NCBI RefSeq assembly: GCF_016495725.1
Contig: NZ_CP054705.1
Location: 806,001-870,000 of the forward strand
DNA: 64,000 nt
Direction of reading: 5' to 3'
Origin: Salicibibacter cibarius
GTDB lineage: Bacteria > Bacillota > Bacilli > Bacillales > Marinococcaceae
In this document: positions 25,863-33,790 of the stretch, in pieces
How positions within the stretch are numbered: position 1 is the first letter of the stretch
Layout: every line of letters begins with the position of its first letter
The notes under the pieces: model-generated
Database searches by the model: none
Seen by the model: the letters and a program-made list of their open reading frames with translations, nothing else
What the model was told of the DNA's origin: nothing
Translations under genes and position numbers: made by a program

Positions 25863-25908
25863 GTGACTAACCATCAGATAGCTAATCTCAGGGGTAGTCA
25901 CTTTTTTT
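25863..25908 (+). terminator. Terminator of a putative antisense (antitoxin) RNA
   Basis: GTGACTA and TAGTCAC form a 7-bp stem (25863-25869 / 25895-25901) followed by seven T on the plus strand. The T run lies inside the 3' end of the minus-strand toxin gene, so a plus-strand RNA ending here would overlap the toxin mRNA. Confidence 0.65.
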
Positions 25909-25990
25909 CGTGTTTATCATGTTTCATCATCAAAACAACTAATGTGGCCACGGCCATACAAAGCATGGCTGTTTCGTGAGTAATGAACAT
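25898..25990 (-). CDS. Holin-like hydrophobic peptide, probable type I toxin
   Basis: 30 residues. It starts MFITHETAMLCMAVATLVV, one membrane helix, and ends in a charged tail with KHDKHEKK. This matches the pattern of short toxins such as TxpA/BsrG and the holin-like toxin family (short N-terminal THE/YE motif, one helix, Lys-rich end). An AAGGAAGGT ribosome site stands 8 nt before the ATG. A promoter, an upstream hairpin and an antisense terminator (separate entries) complete a type I toxin-antitoxin layout. The toxin would insert in the membrane when antisense control fails. The reading frame is too short for most gene finders. Confidence 0.7.
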   Translation of the reverse strand: MFITHETAMLCMAVATLVVLMMKHDKHEKK

Positions 25991-26009
25991 AATCGTTTAC
26001 CTTCCTTCT

Positions 26010-26026
26010 ATCCGTTAGCGACGGAT
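26010..26026 (-). promoter_or_regulatory. Leader hairpin just before the toxin ribosome site
   Basis: ATCCGT and ACGGAT form a 6-bp stem with a 5-nt loop in the toxin mRNA leader, ending one base before the AGAAGGAAGG sequence. Leader structure close to the ribosome site is common in type I toxins. Confidence 0.45.
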
Positions 26027-26083
26027 GGAAGTTACAAATGGCAAACTCCTACCCTTGGGAAACGACGTTCTATTGTTCCGTCT

Positions 26084-26112
26084 AGTATATCACATGTGAC
26101 ACCATATGTTAG
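26084..26112 (-). promoter_or_regulatory. Promoter of the toxin gene
   Basis: On the minus strand CTAACA, a 17-bp spacer and TATACT with an extended TGA before it. The expected start near 26077 gives a leader of about 87 nt. Confidence 0.6.
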
Positions 26113-26152
26113 CTTTTAGAATATAACTTTTAAAAGGGGGGGGGGACGGTGT

Positions 26153-26359
26153 CTATTCAAAAATGTCGCTTGCTTGCTGCTTTTCTTTTTTTATTTTTCT
26201 ATCGATGAATATAGTGGCACCACTGAACATAATGAGAATAAAGAGCATGAGCGTTGCAAAAGGTTCAGGTATAGCAGGTATGCCAATTAAATATCTCCCC
26301 ACAATGATGATCCCCAATAGAATCGTTATACCTCTTAACCAATTTCTTAAAGTTTCCAT
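26153..26359 (-). CDS. Small two-span membrane protein
   Basis: 68 residues with a GAGGGGAG site. Two membrane helices (about 9-25 and 34-52) and a charged RKIKKEKQQ tail. Its start overlaps the end of the upstream lipoprotein gene by 13 bp, so both are probably co-translated. No family recognised. Confidence 0.6.
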   Translation of the reverse strand: METLRNWLRGITILLGIIIVGRYLIGIPAIPEPFATLMLFILIMFSGATIFIDRKIKKEKQQASDIFE

Positions 26360-27198
26360 ACGCTACTCCCCTCGCCAAACCAATTTATTACAGTTTCATC
26401 CTCAATCTCAATATCCTCAACATCGTCGAGATAATTATCCTCAATGAATTCTTCCATCTCGGTAAGTTCATCTATATCGATAACATCGGTTTCTTCTGCA
26501 ATTTGAACCATTTGAATGTAAGCGGTAGCCAGTAGGTGATTTCCTTCAACGATTCCGTCATAAAAAGCTTCTTCCAATTCAAGATCATGCTGTTCTTCGT
26601 GGATGTCATCAAATTGGTCGTCCAATGCTTCTACAGCGTCGTGATGAATTTGCATGCCTTCCAAGTATGCCGTACGTATAAACTCGACTTCATCTGTTGT
26701 GAATTCGGCCCGTTCCATGTTGCGGATACGCTCGGGTACAACGTCCATGAAACGATTGAAATGAATGTCGACGGTTACATTTTGCTCCACGGCATTAGCT
26801 ACACTTCTTAAATAAGATGTATACTCACTGGAATGTTGCGGGAACTCTTCATCAATTTGCGCCTCAAAGAAAACGACTAAATCTTCTTCCAAATCGCTTT
26901 CCGAAGATTCAACGTCGACGCCAACATCCGGCCAAGCGCCTTCATACTCAAAAGGTTCGAATGAATTACCGTCATTATTTTCAGTTTCACCTTCTTCTTC
27001 TGCAGAATCTTCCGAGGATCCGTTTTCGTCTTCATTTTCTTCCTCTTCGTCTACATCTTCAACTTCCTCAACTTCATTTGTGTCACCATCACTGTCCGGA
27101 GCATCATCCTCACCCGTAGTTTCTTCACCATCTCCGCAAGCGGCTAACAATGCTACACTGAGAAAAACTGAAGGTGTTGTTCTTGTAAATGTTTTCAT
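26347..27198 (-). CDS. Large acidic lipoprotein
   Basis: 283 residues from the ATG at 27198, chosen for the GGAGG site 8 nt before it; the frame extends 6 codons upstream. Signal peptide with lipobox LLAAC (Cys at about 21). Residues 25-90 are almost only Asp, Glu, Gly, Asn and Ser. A helical domain follows (about 105-260) with many acidic residues and YTSYLRSVANAVEQN and MQIHHDAVEALDDQFDD. Function is unknown; such domains occur in DUF4142- or DUF305-like secreted proteins, and I cannot decide. Confidence 0.65.
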   Translation of the reverse strand: MKTFTRTTPSVFLSVALLAACGDGEETTGEDDAPDSDGDTNEVEEVEDVDEEEENEDENGSSEDSAEEEGETENNDGNSFEPFEYEGAWPDVGVDVESSESDLEEDLVVFFEAQIDEEFPQHSSEYTSYLRSVANAVEQNVTVDIHFNRFMDVVPERIRNMERAEFTTDEVEFIRTAYLEGMQIHHDAVEALDDQFDDIHEEQHDLELEEAFYDGIVEGNHLLATAYIQMVQIAEETDVIDIDELTEMEEFIEDNYLDDVEDIEIEDETVINWFGEGSSVWKL

Positions 27199-27271
27199 TA
27201 AGTATTCCTCCAACAATTCAATATTTCGCGAAAAACAATTGTGCCAAAATCTTCTGCTTATTATTTTGATT

Positions 27272-27598
27272 TTATGGCCTACCCTCCAAAAAGACCTTCA
27301 CTCGCAACCATAAGATAGAGGAAAACTCCCACAACGACAAAATAATCATGGTTACATACATCACCAATTTGTTTTTTGTATACTTGCTCGATTTTATCTG
27401 TGCCAATAATTCAAAACCCATGATCCAAATGATAAGAACAAAAAAGATTGCCCACATCAACCAAATCGGCACGGAATATGGAGAAAGTAATCCATTGGAG
27501 AGGACAGCTGCGTATGCGAGCATTGCAACTCTGAGCCATTTTAAAGTCGTTTTGTAGTATTTTTTTTCTAACACTTTAAGAATGTTTAATTTTGCCAA
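27272..27598 (-). CDS. Membrane protein, hypothetical
   Basis: Up to 108 residues if started at TTG 27598; no clear ribosome site is seen and a later start is possible. Three membrane helices (about 20-38, 44-66, 80-100). No family recognised. Confidence 0.4.
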   Translation of the reverse strand: MAKLNILKVLEKKYYKTTLKWLRVAMLAYAAVLSNGLLSPYSVPIWLMWAIFFVLIIWIMGFELLAQIKSSKYTKNKLVMYVTMIILSLWEFSSILWLRVKVFLEGRP

Positions 27599-27911
27599 AA
27601 GATTTAAGTATAAGATAAACTAAGGCTTCCACTATAAAGACTTGGTGGAAGCCAAGTTTTTCTAAAAATGGCTTGCCGTCTCCTCGCTCTTTGATAGTAC
27701 CCCCACCAGTTAATTTTTGGCGGAAATGATGAAAACTAAGCAATTCATCATTCTTTTTCCCGGGAAGTCTGCCAATTGATTCACTTCAATGGTGGATCAT
27801 CTGTCACAGAAAAATTTGTACAAATATTTTCACCTCTATCTTACTTAGAGTTTTCAGGATTATCAAGTATATAATGAAAATGTATAAATAGCCGTTCCCT
27901 TCTTTATTCTG
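27599..27911. other. Intergenic region without a recognised gene
   Basis: It holds the hairpin at 27624-27659 and AT-rich sequence. A TATAATGAAAATG stretch near 27869 could be promoter material. Nothing else is seen. Confidence 0.4.
27624..27659 (+). terminator. Terminator-like hairpin
   Basis: GGCTTCCAC and GTGGAAGCC form a perfect 9-bp stem with a 12-nt loop, followed by AAGTTTTTC on the plus strand. No plus-strand gene directly precedes it, so an unannotated transcript is possible. Confidence 0.6.
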
Positions 27912-28139
27912 CTAAATAGTGATAAATAAAGTAACAGAGAGAAGTGTTGTAGCCACAATTACGAAAAATACGGTATATAAATACGCTCCTTCTTTTATTG
28001 CCACAATCACATTGGCAACACATGCCACAAGAAACAATAGGAAACCAAAATACATTGTATACTCTGAATACAGGAGAGATCCAACTATTATTATCGCTAT
28101 TGCTAAAAATGGTAGGATACGGTGAAGAAACTCAAGCAT
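27912..28139 (-). CDS. DUF3953-like membrane protein
   Basis: 75 residues, ribosome site AAGGGTG. Three membrane helices with a short SEYTMYFGFLLFLVACVANV segment in the middle, like the YTMLFLGSLVLVTG segment of the broken gene at 31468-31701. The family name DUF3953 is my best guess. Confidence 0.55.
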   Translation of the reverse strand: MLEFLHRILPFLAIAIIIVGSLLYSEYTMYFGFLLFLVACVANVIVAIKEGAYLYTVFFVIVATTLLSVTLFITI

Positions 28140-28232
28140 AAATAATCACCCTTCTCTATAATCGATGGCTGCGTACTCATCTAAACCACTCCCGGTTTGC
28201 AAATCATGACAGTTGATTAAGAAAAATACCAA

Positions 28233-28382
28233 TTACACTTGAGGAAAACCAATGCTTAGAATAAAAATACCAATAAAAGAACCGATCGCAGGTGGAAGCA
28301 TTTCTGTCCAATGTTGCCATTCCCCATCTCGAAAAAATTGAAATAGGTAACTTGAAATCCCGACACCTTCTCTTTTTTGCAT
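28233..28382 (-). CDS. Small membrane protein coupled to the preceding gene
   Basis: 49 residues. The ATG at 28382 overlaps the TAA of the upstream frame (TAATG), a translational-coupling arrangement. It starts MQKREGVGISSYLFQFF and ends in one membrane helix (LPPAIGSFIGIFILSIGF). Not recognised. Confidence 0.5.
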   Translation of the reverse strand: MQKREGVGISSYLFQFFRDGEWQHWTEMLPPAIGSFIGIFILSIGFPQV

Positions 28383-28835
28383 TACGCGACTAAAAGCTTT
28401 TTCTTTAACCTTCGAATGTGAAACACACGCCATAATACACACCATAGGACAAGAAACACTTGAAAACCCATCCATGCCCAATTAAACGTATCGTCGACAA
28501 TATTGACAATAAGCGCAAATAGCAAAAGGAGAACAGAGATACCAACGATAGCGTTTAATAATATATGCTCGGCTCGAATGTTAGGTTTTTGCTTTTGATT
28601 ATTAATTCTTTTATATTGTTTCCATTTCTTTCCTGACCATTGTGTCAACGGAGATAGGATAGCGACAATAACAAGCAAAAACAATGAGCAGTTGCCAAAA
28701 AGGTATCTGATCTCCTAAATAAAAAGCCAGAAAAGCTCCGGTAAAAGTAATTTCCAAGCCAATAAAGCGATCGATTGTAGGCGTGAATATAGGTGAGGCA
28801 GAATAATTTTTGATTGTTTGCCAAAAGGTTTTCAT
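28382..28835 (-). pseudogene. Four-span membrane protein, frameshifted
   Basis: The first frame from ATG 28835 (MKTFWQTIKNYSASPIFTP) and the second, ending at 28382 with RRLKKKLLVA, join into about 150 residues if one base is restored in the T run near 28685. The joint then reads WQLLIVFLLVIVAILSP. A GGG ribosome site lies 9 nt before the start. Family unknown. It stands in an operon-like row with the IS-split gene upstream and the small gene downstream. Confidence 0.65.
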
Positions 28836-28890
28836 ATGCATCGACCCTTTTTATTCCTTTTCTTTTTTCTTCCACATATAATAGTTATAT

Positions 28891-30577
28891 ACTCGAGTTT
28901 CGCACCCTGATAAATCAATAAAAAAACACCATGAAAATGGATGAAAAAACGTAAAAAACCCGCATGAACACAGGGCTTTTGGTATAATTAAGGTACCAAT
29001 CCAAATCATGCCAAAAGGACGTGTTATCATGCGGGGAAAAACCAAAGAGATTGAAAAAGTGATTCAAACTCATAGTTTTTCAATTGATTCAATTATAAGG
29101 GATGTTATGAAAACGTTCAACTTTCGTTCCCTTTGTCACAAGGTCGGATTCAAGAAAGAGCAAGGATATCCGGTTGCAGATATCATCACCTTACTATTGG
29201 TGTTTCCACTGATGCTTTTGAACAGCGTCAATGCCTTCTACAAAAGTGGATACAAACAGGTCACCAAAATGCAAAAGGATACGATTTATCGCTTGAAAAA
29301 CCACGCCCGGATGCCTTGGCGCAACCTGCTTCTTCATGTGTCTAAGCAGTTTCAATCTTTGGTTAACCCTGATCAGGACGTGGACGATAAGTCGGCTTTT
29401 ATCTTTGATGATACGATGGACGAGCGTGTTGGCCGCCGGATTGAAGAGGTTTCTTACGTCCACGACCATGTGGCCGGACGCAAGAAATCCAAAGCAACGC
29501 TCGGGTTCAAAAATCTCACCATGGGACTCTTTGATGGGAAAAGCTTTAACCCGCTTGATTTCAGTCTTCATTCTGAAAAGAAGCTATACAAGAAACAGCG
29601 GAAAGAGCAATATCAAAAGAAGCGTGATCCTCGCTCAAACGGTGCCAAGCGCAAGAAGGAATGCGATGTCGACAAAATCACGAATGCGATACGTATGCTC
29701 AAAAGAGCGGTGAAGCACGGTTTCAAAGCCAAGTATGTTCTCGTAGACAGTTGGTTTGCCAGCAAGGACTTTATCCGCACGTGCAGAGGGGTCAAAGATG
29801 GAGCGATGCACGTCATTTGTGCTGTCCGCAAGGACTGGAGAAAGTACCGTTACCAAGGGAAAGACATGCATGCGAAGGAACTGCTGAAAACCCTGAAAAG
29901 CGAAGGAAAAGAAAAACGTTGCCGCAAACGCAATACGCGTTATTATGAAGTCACCGTCTACTATCCCGGGATCGATGAAACCGTCAAATTGTTTTTTTGC
30001 CGCTTTCCGTACCAAAAAGAGTGGCGACTGTATCTCTCTACAGATATCAGCTTATCATTCATTGAAACCATGGACATTTATTCGGTTCGTTGGACGATCG
30101 AAGTTTTTTTCAGAGAGACGAAACAGCACCTTCGTCTGGGGAAATGCCAATCCCAAGATTTCGACGCGCAAATCGCCCATGTAACAACCACCTACATCCT
30201 GTATGCCATTTTGTCTTATTTCCGACGAGTCAACGATTACGAAACCTTGGGAGGGTTATTTGAAGAGATGAAAGACGACATGGTGGAGAAAAATATGGCA
30301 CAACGGTTATGGGAAATGTTTGATGAGCTCCTGGACGTGATTATCGCAGCCATCTCAAAATCAGGAGCGGTCGATATTCATGCCTTTAAGACGTCTGAGG
30401 AATACCAATACATCAAAACCCTTTTTGAAGACTCATTTTTGGGCCATCAGCTATTTGACGACGATAATGTCGCTTAAAGAGCGAAAATGGAATTTCGATG
30501 AAAACACTGTCATACAAGGGCCTTAGGCAGCAATATACACGCTGAACCCCTTGTTATTTGGGGTGCGAAACTCGAGT
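28891..30577. mobile_element. IS4-type insertion sequence, 1687 bp
   Basis: Perfect 17-bp inverted ends: ACTCGAGTTTCGCACCC at 28891-28907 and its reverse complement at 30561-30577. The 5-bp target duplication TATAT flanks both sides (28886-28890, 30578-30582). One transposase gene inside. Intact ends and duplication point to recent insertion. Confidence 0.93.
29029..30477 (+). CDS. IS4-family DDE transposase
   Basis: 482 residues from ATG 29029, preceded by AAAGGA at 9 nt; an in-frame ATG at 29008 lacks a site. DDE residues: Asp in AFIFDDTMDERVG (about 123-135), Asp in KYVLVDSWFASKDF (about 237-250) and the IS4 YREK-type signature YSVRWTIEVFFRETKQHL (about 348-365) with the Glu. An extended -10 (TGGTATAAT, 28980-28988) lies before it inside the element. 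Confidence 0.93.
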   Translation: MRGKTKEIEKVIQTHSFSIDSIIRDVMKTFNFRSLCHKVGFKKEQGYPVADIITLLLVFPLMLLNSVNAFYKSGYKQVTKMQKDTIYRLKNHARMPWRNLLLHVSKQFQSLVNPDQDVDDKSAFIFDDTMDERVGRRIEEVSYVHDHVAGRKKSKATLGFKNLTMGLFDGKSFNPLDFSLHSEKKLYKKQRKEQYQKKRDPRSNGAKRKKECDVDKITNAIRMLKRAVKHGFKAKYVLVDSWFASKDFIRTCRGVKDGAMHVICAVRKDWRKYRYQGKDMHAKELLKTLKSEGKEKRCRKRNTRYYEVTVYYPGIDETVKLFFCRFPYQKEWRLYLSTDISLSFIETMDIYSVRWTIEVFFRETKQHLRLGKCQSQDFDAQIAHVTTTYILYAILSYFRRVNDYETLGGLFEEMKDDMVEKNMAQRLWEMFDELLDVIIAAISKSGAVDIHAFKTSEEYQYIKTLFEDSFLGHQLFDDDNVA

Positions 30578-30949
30578 TATATATTATTTGTATGACAAAA
30601 ATGATGAAAACGAATAGCCCAAACAATATAGTTGCCGTCATACTCCAGTTGGAATAGCGATAAATGATAAACATCCCTAGAATTAAAATGGGCAGGGATG
30701 TGAAATTTCTAATCAGCTTCCTTCGATACGACAACTTATAGACATTCAACTTAAATCCTTTATCGACTTTGTCCGTATCTCTATACATGAAAGCAAATAA
30801 TAAGTTGAAAAATAACACAAAAGTAATTATTAACCAAAAGGTTAGCGTGTCCATGAATGTATCCCTCACATCGGTGGAAAAATGTGACCGTGCCTACTCA
30901 TTATTAGAATGATCGTCCGTTCGTTTTCTTGCTTCTTTCATTTCTATTT

Positions 30950-31039
30950 TTAAAATTCTTCGAGGTTTTCGCCAATCCTTTTCAAATTATAAGAGATGAG
31001 AATTAGAGCACCGAAAATTAATAGTAGTATTAGGCTCAT
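30950..31039 (-). CDS. Very small one-span membrane protein
   Basis: 29 residues, starting MSLILLLIFGALILISYNLK and ending in an acidic NLEEF. An ideal AGGAGG site stands 7 nt before ATG 31039. The signal is good enough to support translation. It lies just upstream of the IS-split gene in the same direction. Confidence 0.55.
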   Translation of the reverse strand: MSLILLLIFGALILISYNLKRIGENLEEF

Positions 31040-31104
31040 TTTGAAACCTCCTGGTTTTAAAGTTGCTAACATTTATATTCAATCCCGGTGAGACTTTTCT
31101 TTAT

Positions 31105-31283
31105 CCCGCATCTCCACGTGTAATTGATCGTCGGAAATCTTCATCCGTTTTACCTTGCGTTGGATAATGCTTTATTATTGCATACAAGCCAATTCCAAGA
31201 GAACATAATACAAAAATAGAAATCGTAATGATAAATATGCTAAAGGGATCAATGTCGATGGAGGTTTCTCGGCTGTTTATTAC
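31105..31283 (-). pseudogene. Small membrane protein frame lacking a start codon
   Basis: A frame directly after the stop of the 53-residue gene reads SRETSIDIDPFSIFIITISI and ends ITRGDAG. One membrane helix. There is no ATG, GTG or TTG before the helix and no ribosome site, so it is either a remnant or starts in an unusual way. Confidence 0.3.
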
Positions 31284-31445
31284 CTAAGTAGGACCGTTAC
31301 TCTTCTCAATTGCTTGTTGGATATTATGCAACTGAATCAAAATTAAACCCAACATGATGAATGTAACAACTTCGCCGGTGAATATTGCGAACAAGGCAAG
31401 CACAATAACACTTATTACTTCAAATAGTTTGCTGCTTGAGAACAT
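31284..31445 (-). CDS. Small membrane protein, 53 residues
   Basis: Starts MFSSSKLFEVISVIVLALFA; two hydrophobic helices and a hydrophilic end IQQAIEKSNGPT. An ideal AAAGGAGGGG ribosome site is placed 5-6 nt before ATG 31445. No family recognised. Confidence 0.6.
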   Translation of the reverse strand: MFSSSKLFEVISVIVLALFAIFTGEVVTFIMLGLILIQLHNIQQAIEKSNGPT

Positions 31446-31467
31446 ATTGCCCCTCCTTTCATAAAAA

Positions 31468-31701
31468 TCAATTCATTAGGAACTCCTGTATGGAAACAAA
31501 AAAGGCGAATAAAGAAACGATGATAAGAAATCCACCCAACCATCTATATTTTCCTTTGATTATTGAAATCCCCGTAACTAAAACCAATGAACCTAAGAAA
31601 AGCATGGTGTATGGCTACGCTGAATGGTCTCCCGTGATCAAACTATAAATGGCTAAAGCCATTACAATGATTGCCAAAATGATTCTGGTGATAGTTAACA
31701 A
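31468..31701 (-). pseudogene. DUF3953-like membrane protein with in-frame stop
   Basis: From TTG 31701 (AAAGG site) the frame reads LTITRIILAIIVMALAIYSL, then ITGDHSA, a TAG at 31615-31617, then PYTMLFLGSLVLVTGISIIK and onward to a stop at 31468. Both halves are in the same frame, giving about 77 codons with one nonsense codon. The layout fits DUF3953. Translation from the Met in the second half is possible but would lose the first helix. Confidence 0.6.
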
Positions 31702-31844
31702 TATATATCAACCTTTTCCGCGTTATTTCCCTTATAAAGGCTATTACCTTCCAGTAAACTGAATAAACTTGGCTTTAATCAAAGGGAAAAAAATCGGGTT
31801 TACCCATTAAAGATATAGTATTAAAAATGAAAGGGGTTAGATTA

Positions 31845-32279
31845 ATGAAAATCATATTGCTCGTCCTATCAATGGCGTTTTTGGTTAGTTGCTATGTGGA
31901 AGATACAAATGGGGAATATGACAGCAGCACTGGTATTGGCACCGGCAATGGCAACGACAACGAAGCCTCGGATTATGAAGGTATTGTCATTGATAAGGAC
32001 GAAGAGGAGCAACGCTTTCTCGTTTTTGAAGGCGTTGACGAGGCAGATGTTGAAGATGTAATGGGAGATGCTGATCGTGCCACTCAAGAAATTGATTACG
32101 ATAGTGCGGTCTGGCTGAGTCATGCCGACGATATTACGTTTGAGGCACTACAAGAAGGACAATCCGTTGAAGTGTGGGTTGATGGTGGCATTCAAGAATC
32201 TGACCCTGCTCAAGCTGAAGTCGGTGAAATGGTCGCGGAAGATGAATTAAATGAAGACGTGGAGATTGATGATGAATAA
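31845..32279 (+). CDS. DUF3221-like acidic lipoprotein
   Basis: 144 residues from ATG 31845, chosen because AAAGGGG stands 9 nt before it. Lipobox LVSC (Cys at about 16). The mature part is acidic and has a DYEGIVIDKDEEEQRFLVFE strand pair and YDSAVWLSHADDI, the motif shared with the lipoprotein at 23381-23914. An extracytoplasmic OB-like domain is inferred. Confidence 0.7.
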   Translation: MKIILLVLSMAFLVSCYVEDTNGEYDSSTGIGTGNGNDNEASDYEGIVIDKDEEEQRFLVFEGVDEADVEDVMGDADRATQEIDYDSAVWLSHADDITFEALQEGQSVEVWVDGGIQESDPAQAEVGEMVAEDELNEDVEIDDE

Positions 32280-32363
32280 AATTTTCAAAGACAAGGCCGG
32301 GTAGGGCTAATTGATTTCGGGGAAATAACAAAATAGGGTTTGAGATATGATCGGAGTGATTCG

Positions 32364-32699
32364 GTGGGGCGTGAGGAAACAGAATACAATCGAGTCAAAA
32401 AGAAGTTGTTGCTCCAAAATGTTCTCTTAATGCCGTTGTTTGTATCCATCGGTCTTTATGTGTATCGATCTATAAGAGAAGGTTTCTTAATGAATCCGCT
32501 TGAGTTTCTTGGACCGTTTATAATTGTTGCTTTTGTTGGTATATTGCTTTGGAGCGTATTTAGGGAGCGCATGATTAAACAAGAACAAGAAAGAATAGCA
32601 AACAAAGGAACGGGAAAAAACGTTAGAAACAACATCATGTTTTTCGCTGCCGTTATAGTAATCCTGATTATTATTGTTAGTTTGACTATTATTAATTAA
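32364..32699 (+). CDS. Membrane protein, hypothetical
   Basis: 111 residues starting at GTG 32364 (GGAGTG at 5-6 nt); the frame is open upstream to 32340. Three membrane helices (about 18-36, 45-64, 92-110) and a basic loop with RERMIKQEQERIANKG. It lies 84 bp after the lipoprotein gene in the same direction, perhaps an operon. Confidence 0.55.
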   Translation: MGREETEYNRVKKKLLLQNVLLMPLFVSIGLYVYRSIREGFLMNPLEFLGPFIIVAFVGILLWSVFRERMIKQEQERIANKGTGKNVRNNIMFFAAVIVILIIIVSLTIIN

Positions 32700-32737
32700 T
32701 ACCGCCCGACATGAGTTCTTCGATTTAAGGTGGTTAA

Positions 32738-32766
32738 GCCCCCGTATCTGTCATACAGGGGGCCTT
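32738..32766. terminator. Hairpin between convergent genes
   Basis: GCCCCC and GGGGGC (32738-32743 / 32758-32763) with flanking A-T pairs (GTAT/ATAC) inside. It lies between the plus-strand membrane gene and the minus-strand ABC permease gene. Confidence 0.6.
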
Positions 32767-32767
32767 C

Positions 32768-33790
32768 TTAGTTATTTTTCATCGTTACATTCATTTGCAA
32801 TAAGCGTTTTGTGATCAATAGAGCCAATCCGCCAATAACAATCGCTCCCAGCCAATAAAACGGAATGGTTGCTCCGGCAGGATCTCCGAATACGCTGAAA
32901 ATCATGCCTCCTAACATCGCGAAGCAACCGACGATGCCGACAAGGAAAACCGGTTTTAAAGGGGTGAATAACAGAAATTCACCGTTGCGTTCGCTTTTTC
33001 CTTTTTCATACAGTTTTATGCCAATCACTAAGCTGATCACTATAATAGGCAAAGAGACGGCCAACTGCATCCCCGTTGGAATCTCAGGAAAAGAACCAAA
33101 GTCCACCATCACATGAAATGGCAATACGAATATCGTAATCCATTCATCAAAGTGCGTCGTTAACGTTCCTAAATTCCCAAAATGTCCGGTTAAAAAGGCA
33201 GTCAATAATGTGGCAAAGCCAAAGGGGAATATCAAAAATATAAAACTCAAAACAACCTGGGAAATCATCTCCCCTGATATCGTTCCCATCAATAGCGTAA
33301 AAGCAAAGATCGCCAAATAAGCCAGCAAGGGAACTAGAAACATTTCCATAAAGCTAAAATTCACAAGCGCATCGCGATATTCCGAGAAACCTATAATCAC
33401 ATAGGCAACCAAGCAGTTAACACCCATGATGACCGTAATGGCACCAAGGCCGATACTGGCTTTCGTAACGAAAAGTTTCTGCCTGGAAAATGGCAATGAA
33501 AGACTAAAGTTGTGTCGGCGTGTATTTCGCTCTAAGCCAATAAACATCCCGCCCATGACAACAATTACTATGACCGACAACAATGAAAGTGCATTTCCTG
33601 CGAAGATATCCTGAACAAAGCTGTCTAATCGACTGGAAAATACGTGTGACACATCGGACTCTAACAACCTTAAATGTTCCAACTCCAGTATGGTTCTCAA
33701 CGGGTATTGAATCACAAATAGGACCGTTAAAATAAGAAGGATCATCGTAGACGGTTTTAAGTCTTTTTTAAGTAAAGCTTTATTCAGCAA
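32768..33790 (-). CDS. ABC transporter permease of the YtrA-type operon
   Basis: 340 residues, about 10 membrane segments including a long outer loop (about 40-62). It starts MLNKALLKKDLKPSTMI, a cytoplasmic lead typical of YtrC/D-like permeases, and contains GLERNTRRHNFSLSLPFSR between helices 2 and 3. Its start overlaps the ATPase gene by 11 bp. Third gene of a GntR-ATPase-permease operon; the substrate is unknown, but relatives respond to cell-wall antibiotics. Confidence 0.85.
   Translation of the reverse strand: MLNKALLKKDLKPSTMILLILTVLFVIQYPLRTILELEHLRLLESDVSHVFSSRLDSFVQDIFAGNALSLLSVIVIVVMGGMFIGLERNTRRHNFSLSLPFSRQKLFVTKASIGLGAITVIMGVNCLVAYVIIGFSEYRDALVNFSFMEMFLVPLLAYLAIFAFTLLMGTISGEMISQVVLSFIFLIFPFGFATLLTAFLTGHFGNLGTLTTHFDEWITIFVLPFHVMVDFGSFPEIPTGMQLAVSLPIIVISLVIGIKLYEKGKSERNGEFLLFTPLKPVFLVGIVGCFAMLGGMIFSVFGDPAGATIPFYWLGAIVIGGLALLITKRLLQMNVTMKNN

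Larger units (their letters stand above)
28851..30854 (-). pseudogene. Membrane protein gene split by the IS4-type element
   Basis: The 5' part runs from ATG 30854 (GAGGGAT site) to 30578; the 3' part from 28890 to 28851. Removing the element and one copy of the 5-bp duplication restores a frame of exactly 104 codons (103 residues) that crosses the joint as QIIYNYYMWKKKEKE. The product would have four membrane helices and a basic cytoplasmic middle (KLSYRRKLIRN). Family unknown. Confidence 0.85.

Noticed and set aside
29194-30015. Minus-strand frames inside the IS4-type transposase
   Set aside because: They are shadows of the transposase frame and carry no ribosome sites or domains.
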